A DNA stretch of 64,000 nucleotides, from contig JACKDW010000019.1 of assembly GCA_020633295.1 (NCBI GenBank), positions 127,017 through 191,016 on the forward strand, written 5' to 3'. Source of the stretch: Myxococcales bacterium (lineage in GTDB: Bacteria > Myxococcota_A > Polyangia > Nannocystales > Nannocystaceae). Below are positions 1 through 7,800 of this stretch, piece after piece; position 1 is the stretch's first letter; each line of letters opens with the position of its first letter. The position numbers were made by a program, and so were the translations under genes. The notes below the pieces were generated by a model. That model saw only the letters and a program-made list of their open reading frames with translations, searched no databases and had not been told where the DNA came from.

Positions 1-2
1 CT

Positions 3-710
3 CCCGAGGAGCACGCGCGAGCTCCCGCGAGCCCTGACAGCGTGGTGTTCAAGCGCGGGCGCATCGAGTTCTACGACGGCGACGGCCGCGTGCGCGTCGC
101 GCTGCTCGACGCCGCGGCGGAGCTCGTCGCGCTCGACGATCCGTCGATCACCCCAGAGCGCCGTCCTGGCGCCGCGCCGCTGGTCGTGGTGCCAATCGGC
201 GGGCTCGCGGACTGGGTCGCGCGACACACGCGTGAACCCGCCGCGCGCGACGTGGTCGTGGAGCTGGGCGCGCGCGTGCGAACGATGGAGAAGAGCCTGC
301 GCGAGCTGCCGCGCGAGCTCAGCGCTCTCTGGATCGACACGCAGACCTCCGAGGAGGAACGACGGCGCCAGCTGTTCGCGCGCTGGGATGAGTGTGAGGG
401 CGGCGCGACGCAGCCCGAGGCGACGAGGCCCGCCGAGGTGCTCGAGATCCGCGATCCAGGCGTGGCGCTGGCGATGTACCGGGCCCACGCGGGCGACCGA
501 GCGCGCGGCTCGATCGAGCGCTTCGTGCGGGACAAGCTCACGCAGGGTGGTCCGCACGCGTACAGCGAGACTGAGCTGGCGGCGCTCAACAACACGCGCA
601 GGAGCCAGCGACCCTTCGCCCCCTACGTCGCTGTGGGCGACGTCACTGACGTGGGCGCTGATGTGGCCGCGCCGCTGGGCGCGGCCGAGGGACCGCGGCC
701 CCCGACCTAG
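3..710 (+). CDS. Hypothetical protein, 5' end outside the window
   Basis: I do not recognise the family. The frame is open to the left edge of the window, and the residues before the first possible internal start (GTG at 42) look like a Pro/Ala-rich linker, so the true start is probably upstream. The visible part (about 235 residues) is soluble, with a charged helical segment around the internal motif VVVELGARVRTMEKSLRELP and a Pro-rich C-terminus. There is no signal peptide or membrane segment in the visible part. The stop codon TAG is itself the first unit of the hexamer repeat that follows. Confidence 0.6.
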   Translation, partial: PEEHARAPASPDSVVFKRGRIEFYDGDGRVRVALLDAAAELVALDDPSITPERRPGAAPLVVVPIGGLADWVARHTREPAARDVVVELGARVRTMEKSLRELPRELSALWIDTQTSEEERRRQLFARWDECEGGATQPEATRPAEVLEIRDPGVALAMYRAHAGDRARGSIERFVRDKLTQGGPHAYSETELAALNNTRRSQRPFAPYVAVGDVTDVGADVAAPLGAAEGPRPPT

Positions 711-748
711 ATGTAGATGTAGATGTAGATGTAGGCGTAGACGTAGTA
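708..748. repeat. TAGATG hexamer tandem repeat
   Basis: Four perfect TAGATG units (708-731) are followed by degenerate TAG-N3 units up to 748. The first TAG is the stop codon of the preceding gene, and the array abuts the GTG of the next one. Unit number could vary by slippage and would alter the spacing between the two genes. Confidence 0.8.
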
Positions 749-1081
749 GTGGAGGTGCGCGTGTTTGGACTCGACTACGCGACGCAAGAGCTCGTGCTGA
801 TCTCGACGCCGCTGGTCACGGGCGGCTTGGTGGGCGTGATCGCGGCGCTGCTCGGACGCCGGCGCTGGTCGGTGACGCTGTGGGCGGCGCTCGCCGGCTT
901 CCTCGTGCTCACCGCGCTGTACATGGTCGCGGGCCTGGTCGATCCCGAGCTCGGCGTCGCCGCGCTGGTGGCCGCCTACGCGATGCACAGCCTCGGGCTC
1001 GCCATGCTGTCGATGCTCGCGATGATCAGCTGCGCGGCCGTGCTCGCGCCGCTGATCGTGCGGGACCGACTCCGCGGCTGA
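749..1081 (+). CDS. Small integral membrane protein
   Basis: A 110-residue protein with three hydrophobic segments (about residues 16-36, 42-64 and 72-100) separated by short charged turns (LLGRRRWS, LVDPELG) and ending in VRDRLRG. The composition predicts a small inner-membrane protein; no family is recognised. The GTG start at 749 lies directly after the hexamer repeat, so no ribosome binding site is seen. It may be co-transcribed with the gene upstream (38-bp gap). Confidence 0.6.
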   Translation: MEVRVFGLDYATQELVLISTPLVTGGLVGVIAALLGRRRWSVTLWAALAGFLVLTALYMVAGLVDPELGVAALVAAYAMHSLGLAMLSMLAMISCAAVLAPLIVRDRLRG

Positions 1082-1088
1082 GCGCCGG

Positions 1089-1874
1089 TCAGGGCGACGA
1101 GTAGGAGCCCGCGAGCGAGGCCTGCGCGAGCGCGTGGGTCTGCACCTCGAGCTCGATCTGCTGCACGGTGCTGGACATGTCGAGCGCGGCGAGCGAGGCC
1201 TCATCGATGGCGTAGAGCACGAACTCGTACTCGTGCAGGTTGGGGGGGCACGGGCCGGCGTAGACGCGCTGCCCCCCGTAGTTCTCGCTCTGCTTGGCGC
1301 CCGGGACATCGGCGGGCTCGTAGCCGGCGTCGATGTCCTCGGCGAGCGTCGACACGTCGCCGGGGATGTCCCACAGCGCCCAGTGGATGAGGCCGTTGCT
1401 GTTGTCGGTGAACACGAGCGCGTAGCTGCCGGCCGCGGGCCCGCCGGTCCAGCTCAGCTCGGGCGAGACGTTGGCGCCGTCGCAGGCGTGGTCGAGCGGG
1501 ATCATCTCGCCGCTGGAGAACGCCGGGCTCGACAGCTCGAGGTCGCCGTCGCCGTCACCGTCGCCGTCGCCGTCTCCGTCACCGTCGCCGTCGCCGTCTC
1601 CGTCGCCGTCGCCATCGCCGTCTCCATCGCCGTCTCCATCACCGTCTCCATCGCCATCGCCGTCGCCGTCTCCGTCGCCGTCTCCGTCTCCGTCTCCGTC
1701 GCCGTCGCCGTCTCCGGTCGTATCGGGGCCCGCGGTCGTGCCGGCGCTGTCCGTCGTCGAGCTGGTCGCGCTGTCGCTGTCGCTGTCGCCGCCGCTGTCG
1801 CCGCAGGCGGAGATCGTGGTCAGGCCGAGCGCGCAGGCGAGCGCGGCGATCGTTCGCGTGAGGGGTAGGTGCAT
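1089..1874 (-). CDS. PEBP-family (YbhB/YbcL-like) lipoprotein with Asp-Gly repeat linker
   Basis: A 261-residue predicted lipoprotein. Residues 1-24 form a signal peptide ending in a lipobox-like ISAC. A Ser/Thr/Asp linker then runs into a long (Gly-Asp)n repeat. The last 150 residues match the phosphatidylethanolamine-binding/Raf-kinase-inhibitor-like family of bacteria (YbhB/YbcL): LSSPAFSSGEMIPLDHACDG, NVSPELSWTG, HWALWDIPGD and YAGPCPP are family signatures around the anion-binding pocket. The protein is probably outer-membrane anchored with the globular domain held away by the acidic linker. The start is ATG 1874, preceded six bases upstream by a TATAGT box. The longer open frame upstream on this strand is antisense to thrC and is rejected. 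Confidence 0.88.
   Translation of the reverse strand: MHLPLTRTIAALACALGLTTISACGDSGGDSDSDSATSSTTDSAGTTAGPDTTGDGDGDGDGDGDGDGDGDGDGDGDGDGDGDGDGDGDGDGDGDGDGDGDGDGDGDGDGDLELSSPAFSSGEMIPLDHACDGANVSPELSWTGGPAAGSYALVFTDNSNGLIHWALWDIPGDVSTLAEDIDAGYEPADVPGAKQSENYGGQRVYAGPCPPNLHEYEFVLYAIDEASLAALDMSSTVQQIELEVQTHALAQASLAGSYSSP
1545..1715 (-). repeat. GACGGC/GATGGC hexamer array encoding (Asp-Gly)n
   Basis: About 170 bp of six-base units (GCCGTC, GCCATC, TCCGTC and ACCGTC on the plus strand) encode about 28 Gly-Asp pairs between the lipobox and the PEBP domain. Third-position variation (C/T) shows the array is old enough to carry silent changes while the Asp-Gly pattern is kept, so the peptide is probably under selection. 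Confidence 0.9.
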
Positions 1875-1880
1875 GACGGC

Positions 1881-1886
1881 ACTATA
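1881..1886 (-). promoter_or_regulatory. -10 box (TATAGT), leaderless
   Basis: Read on the minus strand: TATAGT, six bases, then the ATG at 1874. The spacing places the transcription start at or next to the start codon. Confidence 0.55.
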
Positions 1887-1948
1887 ACGACGAGCTCGCG
1901 ACGAGGCGCGTGGATCTGCCCCGCGCGACGCGGCGCCCGGCCCGGCCC

Positions 1949-3316
1949 TCAGGCCCCGAGCGCGCGGCTGATCGCGTCGTGGATCTGGCCCACGACCTCG
2001 TCGGGGCGCGAGCCCATCTCGACGGGCGTGTTGGCGTAGGCGCTGGGGAAGCCGGCGGCGCCCTCGTGGTAGCGGGTCTTGAACTCGGTGAACTTCAGCC
2101 CGTGGGCCGTCGAGATCACGACGACGCGCGCGTCGCGTTGGATCTCGCCGCGGGTGACGAGCTTCTCGAGACAGGCGAGCGCGACGCCGGTGTGCGGGCA
2201 ATTGAACATGCCGCTGCGATCCGCGCGCGCGGCCGCGTCGGCGAGCTCCTGCTCGCTCGCCTGCTCGACGACGCCGCGGCACTGCACGAGCGCGCGCACG
2301 GCCTTGGGCAGCGAGACCGGATCGCCGATGCGGATCGCCGAGGCCTGGGTCGCGCCGGCGGTGATCGGCTGGAAGTCGCGCTCCTCGAGCGGGCGCCCCT
2401 CGGCCCGCGCGCGCTGGTAGGCGCGGTAGAGCGGGTTGGCCTGCGCGGCCTGGCAGCAGGCGACCCGCGGGAGCCGGTCGATGAGGCCGAGCGCGCGCAG
2501 CTCGACGAAGCCCTTGGCGATCGCCGAGACGTTGCCGAGGTTGCCGCCGGGGACGAGCACCCAGTCGGGCACCTCCCAGTCGAGCTGCTGCACGAGCTCG
2601 GCCGAGATCGTCTTCTGCCCCTCGACGCGCAGGCTGTTCATGGAGTTCGCCAGGTAGATCGTCGGATCGCGGGTGAGCGCCTGGACCACGCGCATGCAGC
2701 CGTCGAAGTCGGTGTCGAGGCTGCAGACGATCGCGCCGTTGGCCATGGGCTGCACGAGCTGGGCGGCGGTGATCTTGCCGCGCGGGAGCAGCACGACGAC
2801 CGGGATGCCCGCGGCGGCGCCGTAGGCCGCGAGCGCGGCCGAGGTGTCGCCGGTCGAGGCGCAGGCGACCGCGCGCACGGGCTGGCCGTCGGCGATCATC
2901 TGCTGGACGCTCGAGACGAGCACGGTCATGCCGAGATCTTTGAAGGATCCGGTGTGGCTCGTGCCACACTGCTTGACCCAGAGCTGCTCGAGCCCGAGCT
3001 CCGCGCCGTAGCGCCGCGCCCACAGGAGGTTGGTGTTGCCCTCGAACAGCGAGACGACGTTGGCCGGCTCGACGTGCGGCTGGACCCACTCGATCTTGCT
3101 CCACACGCCGCTGCCGTAGGGGTAGCGGGTTCGCCCGTAGCGCGCGTCGAACAGCGCGCGCCACTCGGCGGGCGGCCGCGAGCGGAGCGCGTCGAGGTCG
3201 TGCACGACTTCGAGCAAGCCGTCGCAGCGCGGACAGCGGTAGAGGACCGCGCCCAGGGAGTGACGGCCCGAGCAGCCGGCGACGCACTGAAACCAAGCGG
3301 AGGGAGTTGGGCTCAT
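1949..3316 (-). CDS. thrC: Threonine synthase
   Basis: A 455-residue PLP enzyme (fold type II) converting O-phosphohomoserine to threonine in the cytoplasm. The Schiff-base lysine is K126 in HTGSFKDLGM. Substrate and cofactor motifs include LFEGNTNLLWA, CASTGDTSAALAAY and PGGNLGN, the phosphate-binding loop. The N-terminus carries a small zinc-ribbon-like segment (FQCVAGCS and YRCPRCDG), as in the longer bacterial threonine synthases. Length and domain order are normal. The start ATG 3316 lies 8 bases after a TATACA box. The gene is divergent from the metallopeptidase gene, with only 31 bp between start codons. No other threonine-pathway gene is nearby. Confidence 0.95.
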   Translation of the reverse strand: MSPTPSAWFQCVAGCSGRHSLGAVLYRCPRCDGLLEVVHDLDALRSRPPAEWRALFDARYGRTRYPYGSGVWSKIEWVQPHVEPANVVSLFEGNTNLLWARRYGAELGLEQLWVKQCGTSHTGSFKDLGMTVLVSSVQQMIADGQPVRAVACASTGDTSAALAAYGAAAGIPVVVLLPRGKITAAQLVQPMANGAIVCSLDTDFDGCMRVVQALTRDPTIYLANSMNSLRVEGQKTISAELVQQLDWEVPDWVLVPGGNLGNVSAIAKGFVELRALGLIDRLPRVACCQAAQANPLYRAYQRARAEGRPLEERDFQPITAGATQASAIRIGDPVSLPKAVRALVQCRGVVEQASEQELADAAARADRSGMFNCPHTGVALACLEKLVTRGEIQRDARVVVISTAHGLKFTEFKTRYHEGAAGFPSAYANTPVEMGSRPDEVVGQIHDAISRALGA

Positions 3317-3324
3317 CGCCGGGA

Positions 3325-3338
3325 TGTATAGCTATAAT
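3325..3338. promoter_or_regulatory. Overlapping divergent -10 boxes
   Basis: The palindromic core TATAGCTATA (3327-3336 region) supplies TATAAT (3333-3338) 9 bases before the ATG at 3348 on the plus strand and TATACA (3325-3330) 8 bases before the thrC ATG at 3316 on the minus strand. Two polymerases cannot occupy both, so the two genes should compete for transcription. Confidence 0.6.
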
Positions 3339-3347
3339 CCCGGGCGC

Positions 3348-6083
3348 ATGGCCACGGCGACGGTCTCCAGGCGTCCGGTCCGCGCGCTCCAGCAGCCCAA
3401 GGTTCGCCGGCAGTGGTTCGTGCTCCTGTACACGCTCGCGCTGACGCCGCTGCCGCTGGTCGGCACGCTCGGGTATGAGAACAGCCTCGCGCTGACCGCC
3501 CCGATGAGCCTGCTCGGCGCGCTCGTCGGCGTCGACGTCATCCGCGAGCTGCGGACGACGCCGGCGCACGAGATCTCGAGGACAGGCGGGCGCACGACGG
3601 TGCTGCTCGCGGCCGCGCGCATCGGCCTGTCGGAGATCGCGTGGCTGCTCGCGATCTCGCTCGGCGTGATGTTCGGCACCCTCGTGATCACGCGCAACTG
3701 CGACCCGCTGGGCGGGCTCGTGTTCTTCCTCGTCGGCCCGGCGTGCTCCGCCGCGCTGGGCTGGATCTGCGGGCTGTGGGGCGGGGTCCTGCACCGCCGC
3801 CGCTGGGTCCAGGTCTCGCTCGCGCTGCTGCCGATCTTCGCGTGCCTCGCGATCGCGCTGTGGCGCCTCTATCACGCGCCGGTCGTGTTCGCCTTCGACC
3901 CGTTCTGGGGCTACTTCTCCGGCCCGCTCTACGACGAGGCCGTGCGCGTCGACGAGCGCTACCTGTGGTACCGGGCCTACAACGCGCTCGCGGCCGCGGC
4001 CGCGCTCGGGGCGTTCTTCCTGTGGACGGCCCGGGCGTCGCGCCAGCTCGAGGCGGCCGCGCGCGCGCAGGCGGCCGGCAAGGACAGCCCGCCGACGGCC
4101 CGCGAGCTCGGCGTGCGCAACCCGCTGGCGGCGCACCCCTGGGTCGCGGCGCTGACCTTCGTGACCGCGGCGGCGGCGGCGTCGTTCGGGCTGCGGCCGG
4201 CGCACCACGGCTTCACGGCCTCGGTCTCGAGCCTGTCCGAGGCGCTGATGGGCGTGCACCACAGCGAGCACTTCGTCATCCACTTCGCGACCAACTCGGC
4301 CACCGAGCGCGACATCGAGATGATCGCCGCCGAGCACGAGTTCGCCTGGCACCAGCTGTACGCGACGCTCGGGCGCGCGCCGGCGTACAAGATCGACAGC
4401 TTCGTGTTCCCGAACGCGGAGAGCAAGCGCAACCTGCTCGGCGCCGGCAACACCGAGGTCGCGCCGCCGTGGCGCGGGCACATCTACCTCAACCACCTCG
4501 GCTACCCGCACGAGGTGCTGCAGCACGAGCTCGCGCACGCGTTCTCGGCGATGTACGGCGACCCGACCTTCGGCGTCTCCGGCTACCTCGACCTCAGCCG
4601 CGGGTTCCGGCTCAACATGGCGATGGTCGAGGGCTTCGCGACCGCGCTCGCCCCTCGCCCGCGCGACGGGCTCGACCTCCACGATCAGGCGGCGGTGCTC
4701 GAGCGCCTGGGCAAGCGACCGCCGCTCGCGGCGATCATGGGCGTCGCGTTCTGGAAGCACGCCTCGCGCCGCGCCTACACGACCGCGGGCTCGTTCTGCC
4801 TGTGGCTGCTCGAGACCCGCGGCGTCGAGCGCCTCGCGCAGTTGTACCAGAGCGGCGGCGACGTGCTCGGGACCTACGGCGTGCCGGTCGACCAGCTCGA
4901 GGCCGAGTGGCTCGAGTTCCTGGGCGCGCGCACGATCGACGAGCACGACATCGAGACCCAGCGCGAGCGCTTCCGCCGGCCCTCGATCTTCCAGCGCCCC
5001 TGCGCCCACTACGTCGCCAACCTCCAGCGCGACGCCACGATCGCGCAGGCCCGCGGGCGCGTCGACGAGGGGCTCGAGACCCTGCGGACGCTGTGCGGCG
5101 TCGAGCCGCAGCAGCCCACGCACCGCCTGCGGCTCGCGGCCGCCGAGGCGCGAGAGCAGCGCTACCAGGACGCGCTCGCGACCCTCAACCAGGCGGCCGG
5201 CCTGAGCGAGCTGACCGCGACCACGCGCTCGGTGATCGACGAGCAGCGCGGCGACATCGGCCTGCTGCGCGGCGACCTCGAGGCCGCGCACCACGCCTAC
5301 GAGGCCGCGCTCGCGACCCCCGGGCTCAACGCCTCGCGCACGCGCACGCTGCAGCTCAAGTGGTACGCCGCCAGCGACCCGCGGCTGGTGCCCGCGATCC
5401 TCGGCTACTTCATGCCCTTCGAGCGCAACATCAACCTGCCCGACAACGTCGTCAAGCGCGTGTACGCGGCCGTGCAGATCGCCGCCTACCCGGAGTACAG
5501 GCCGCTGTCCGACTACCTCGTCGGCCGCCAGCTGCTCAACGCCCACGCCAGCGCCGAGGCGACCGCGCGGCTCGAGGCGAGCCTCGCGCCCGGGGCGGGC
5601 GAGCGCCCGCTGCCGTCAGGCGAGTTCGTCCGCGAGGCGCTGCTCTCGCTCGTCGAGGCCTACGCGCGCGTGCGCGACTACGACCGCGCCCGCGCGCGGC
5701 TCGAGCGGCTCCAGGCGATGCCGGGCGCGAGCAGCGGGCAGCGGTTTGATTATGACCGATGGGACAGGCGCATCGACTTCCTGCGCGCGTACCTGCCCGC
5801 GAGCGCGTCGCCCTCCGAGCCGGTCGCGCCGGGGGCCGGCGCGGTGTTCACCCCGTCGAGCGGCGCGACGCCGGGCGTCGACGTCGCGCCGCCGCCCGGC
5901 GCGAACGAGGAGGCCCTCCCCCCGATCGCGCCGACCGCCGAGCCCACGGAGACGAGCGCCGAGACGAGCGTCGACCCGAAGGCGGACGAGAAGACCGACG
6001 AGAAGACCGACGAGAAGACCGACGAGAAGACCGACGAGAAGACCGACGAGCCCGCGCCCTCACCGACGCCGCCGTCGCCGTAG
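3348..6083 (+). CDS. Membrane-anchored HELAH metallopeptidase-like protein with TPRs and acidic/basic repeat tail
   Basis: An unrecognised 911-residue protein (ATG 3348; an in-frame ATG at 3324 lies inside the promoter). Residues 20-230 hold five or six hydrophobic helices; a further one follows near 275-295 (VAALTFVTAAAAAS). The next domain has the zinc-peptidase-type motif HELAHAF followed about 40 residues later by VEGFATALA, which fits a gluzincin-like HExxH...E site facing the periplasm. Residues 550-830 are alpha-helical repeats of TPR type (QRYQDALATLNQAAG, YARVRDYDRARARLERLQ). The C-terminus is Pro/Ala/Thr-rich and ends in five Asp-Glu-Lys-Thr units. Its last 24 bp overlap the convergent P450 gene. 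The catalytic assignment is inference from motif and spacing. Confidence 0.8.
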   Translation: MATATVSRRPVRALQQPKVRRQWFVLLYTLALTPLPLVGTLGYENSLALTAPMSLLGALVGVDVIRELRTTPAHEISRTGGRTTVLLAAARIGLSEIAWLLAISLGVMFGTLVITRNCDPLGGLVFFLVGPACSAALGWICGLWGGVLHRRRWVQVSLALLPIFACLAIALWRLYHAPVVFAFDPFWGYFSGPLYDEAVRVDERYLWYRAYNALAAAAALGAFFLWTARASRQLEAAARAQAAGKDSPPTARELGVRNPLAAHPWVAALTFVTAAAAASFGLRPAHHGFTASVSSLSEALMGVHHSEHFVIHFATNSATERDIEMIAAEHEFAWHQLYATLGRAPAYKIDSFVFPNAESKRNLLGAGNTEVAPPWRGHIYLNHLGYPHEVLQHELAHAFSAMYGDPTFGVSGYLDLSRGFRLNMAMVEGFATALAPRPRDGLDLHDQAAVLERLGKRPPLAAIMGVAFWKHASRRAYTTAGSFCLWLLETRGVERLAQLYQSGGDVLGTYGVPVDQLEAEWLEFLGARTIDEHDIETQRERFRRPSIFQRPCAHYVANLQRDATIAQARGRVDEGLETLRTLCGVEPQQPTHRLRLAAAEAREQRYQDALATLNQAAGLSELTATTRSVIDEQRGDIGLLRGDLEAAHHAYEAALATPGLNASRTRTLQLKWYAASDPRLVPAILGYFMPFERNINLPDNVVKRVYAAVQIAAYPEYRPLSDYLVGRQLLNAHASAEATARLEASLAPGAGERPLPSGEFVREALLSLVEAYARVRDYDRARARLERLQAMPGASSGQRFDYDRWDRRIDFLRAYLPASASPSEPVAPGAGAVFTPSSGATPGVDVAPPPGANEEALPPIAPTAEPTETSAETSVDPKADEKTDEKTDEKTDEKTDEKTDEPAPSPTPPSP
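5985..6050 (+). repeat. 12-bp tandem repeat encoding Asp-Glu-Lys-Thr
   Basis: Five perfect copies of GACGAGAAGACC plus a half unit. The identical third positions indicate recent expansion by slippage, unlike the older Asp-Gly array at 1.5 kb. Confidence 0.9.
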
Positions 6084-7511
6084 CCGCACGCGGAGGTCTC
6101 CGTCCGGCGGCAGGATCCCGAGACCCGCCCGCCGTTGATCGAGCGGCGGCAGCGCGTGGCGGGGCACGTCGAACTCGTAGGCCGTCAGGAGCGTGGCGAT
6201 GAGCAGCTTGATCTCGCGGTGGGCCCAGAAGCGGCCCGGGCACATCGACGCGCCCGCGCCGTAGGGCAGGTACGCGAAGGGGACCCGCTCGCCGCGCTTC
6301 TCGAAGCGCGCGACGCCCTGGGCGCGCACGAAGCGATCGAAGCGGTACTCGTTCGGCGCTTCGAAGATCTCCGGATCGCGGTGGGAGAGGTACGGAAACA
6401 GGCAGACCAAATCGCCCTCGCGCACCCGCGCGGTCGCGCCGGACACGAGCGGGATCGCGTGCGACTCGGTGACCCGGCGCAGCACCATCGAGGCGCTGCT
6501 CAGGCGCAGCGCCTCGCAGATGCAGCTGTCGAGCAGGCGCATCGAGTCGAGCTCATCGCGCGTCCACACGCGCTCGCCCGAGCGTCGCGCGGGGTCGTCG
6601 GCGCCGCCCGCCGCGAGCTCCTCGCGCACGGCCGCCAGCGCCCGCGCGTCGCGGAGCAGGTACGCAACGCTCCAGAACGCGGCCGGCACGGTGTTGGCCT
6701 GGGACGCCCACAGCAGCGAGAGCGCGTACTGCCCGCGCTCACGCGCGTCGGTCTGGCGCGAGAGCACCCCGTGACGCGCCCACATCAGCTGGCTCATGCT
6801 CTCGCGGGTGCGGCTGAGGTGCTGGACCAGCCACGCGCGGTCGTCGGCCACGCCGGACAGAAAGCGGAGGGGGACCCCCGCGACGATCAGCGGGAAGCGC
6901 TTGTCGAAGGCGACGAAGCGCGCGTACACCTCGTCGCTCGGGAAGTCCTCGCCGTAGAGCGCCGCGGCGCCGGCGTCGAACATCAGGCGGCTGATGAACT
7001 CATACAGCTCCGCGTTCCGCCAGCGCAGCCGCGCCGGCGCGTCCTCGCCCGGATCGTCGCGCGCGTCGAGATCCTCGCGCAGCCGCGCGAGCAGGGCGCG
7101 CGAGAGCTCGTGGAGACGCGACGGCTTGAGGTGCTCGCCGTACATGCCCTCGAGCGCGTCGTTGTCGATCGGGGACTCGTCGGGGCGACGGTAGCCGAAC
7201 GCCTTGGAGCCGATCTCACACTTGATCTCGTAGAAGCTGAGCCGCTTGGGCTCCTTGATCAGCGCCTCGAAGTCGCGCGCGTCGAGCAGGAAGGTCATCC
7301 GCTTGCCGGCGATCACGAGCGTGAACACGCTGCCGCAGCGCGCGCGGCAGCGCTCGAGGAAGCCCGGCGCGTCGCGTCCGAACGCGGGCGCGCAGCCGAG
7401 GTACGGGAGCCATCCACGGACGAGCGGCGGCTCTCCAGCTCGTCGCGCGCCGTTGAGGAGTCGCAGCGCGCCGAGGTACCCGGCCGCCGCGAGCGCGAAG
7501 GGACGTCGCAT
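6060..7511 (-). CDS. Cytochrome P450 resembling the CYP7/CYP8 families
   Basis: A 483-residue P450. The heme loop is YGAGASMCPGRFWAHREIK (cysteine ligand in MCPGR). The K-helix is CEALRLSSAS, close to the human CYP7A1 form ESLRLSSAS. The I-helix reads LWASQANTVPAAFWS, matching the unusual CYP7/CYP8 form WASQANT-PA-FWS instead of the usual AGxDT. The C-terminus PPLDQRRAGLGILPP almost equals that of CYP7A1. These are from memory of the human protein. CYP7 enzymes hydroxylate sterols at C7, and CYP8 includes prostacyclin synthase and a sterol 12-alpha-hydroxylase, so a sterol or oxidised lipid substrate is plausible but unproven. The N-terminus has a weak hydrophobic anchor. It ends in six arginines inside the convergent overlap. 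ATG 7511 follows a GATACT box by six bases. Confidence 0.93.
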   Translation of the reverse strand: MRRPFALAAAGYLGALRLLNGARRAGEPPLVRGWLPYLGCAPAFGRDAPGFLERCRARCGSVFTLVIAGKRMTFLLDARDFEALIKEPKRLSFYEIKCEIGSKAFGYRRPDESPIDNDALEGMYGEHLKPSRLHELSRALLARLREDLDARDDPGEDAPARLRWRNAELYEFISRLMFDAGAAALYGEDFPSDEVYARFVAFDKRFPLIVAGVPLRFLSGVADDRAWLVQHLSRTRESMSQLMWARHGVLSRQTDARERGQYALSLLWASQANTVPAAFWSVAYLLRDARALAAVREELAAGGADDPARRSGERVWTRDELDSMRLLDSCICEALRLSSASMVLRRVTESHAIPLVSGATARVREGDLVCLFPYLSHRDPEIFEAPNEYRFDRFVRAQGVARFEKRGERVPFAYLPYGAGASMCPGRFWAHREIKLLIATLLTAYEFDVPRHALPPLDQRRAGLGILPPDGDLRVRLRRRRRR

Positions 7512-7517
7512 CGCTGG

Positions 7518-7523
7518 AGTATC
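7518..7523 (-). promoter_or_regulatory. -10 box (GATACT) of the P450 gene
   Basis: GATACT-N6-ATG on the minus strand; no ribosome binding site fits between, so a leaderless message is likely. Confidence 0.5.
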
Positions 7524-7787
7524 GCCGCTCGCGGAGCGTCCGCACAGCCGCAGCGGCGCGGGGGTCTCGAGCGCGAACGCAGACCTCGCGCGCGGGTCAT
7601 GACGACGCGCGCTCGCTACATGCCCCTTGTGTCAGGTGTCCTCGAGGACGCGACGCGGCGCACGAGGGCCGCGCCGCGGCCTCGCGCGCGCCCTCGCCTG
7701 ACGCGCGCCGCGAGGCGACGCGCCGGCGCAGGGATTTCGTTGCGATCGCGGGGCCGCGCGCCCTGGCGAGGCGGCGCGGAAACCTGC

Positions 7788-7793
7788 TACGGT
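7788..7793 (+). promoter_or_regulatory. -10-like box (TACGGT)
   Basis: TACGGT lies seven bases before the ATG at 7801. It is weaker than the other boxes but has the same spacing. Confidence 0.35.
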
Positions 7794-7800
7794 CGGACGC

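Noticed and set aside
1545..1715. Repeat array considered as a CRISPR
   Set aside because: The units are contiguous hexamers in frame with a protein, with no spacers.
1875..5546. Upstream extension of the PEBP lipoprotein frame by about 1,200 codons
   Set aside because: It runs antisense to the metallopeptidase gene and in another frame through thrC; the signal peptide and promoter set the start at 1874.
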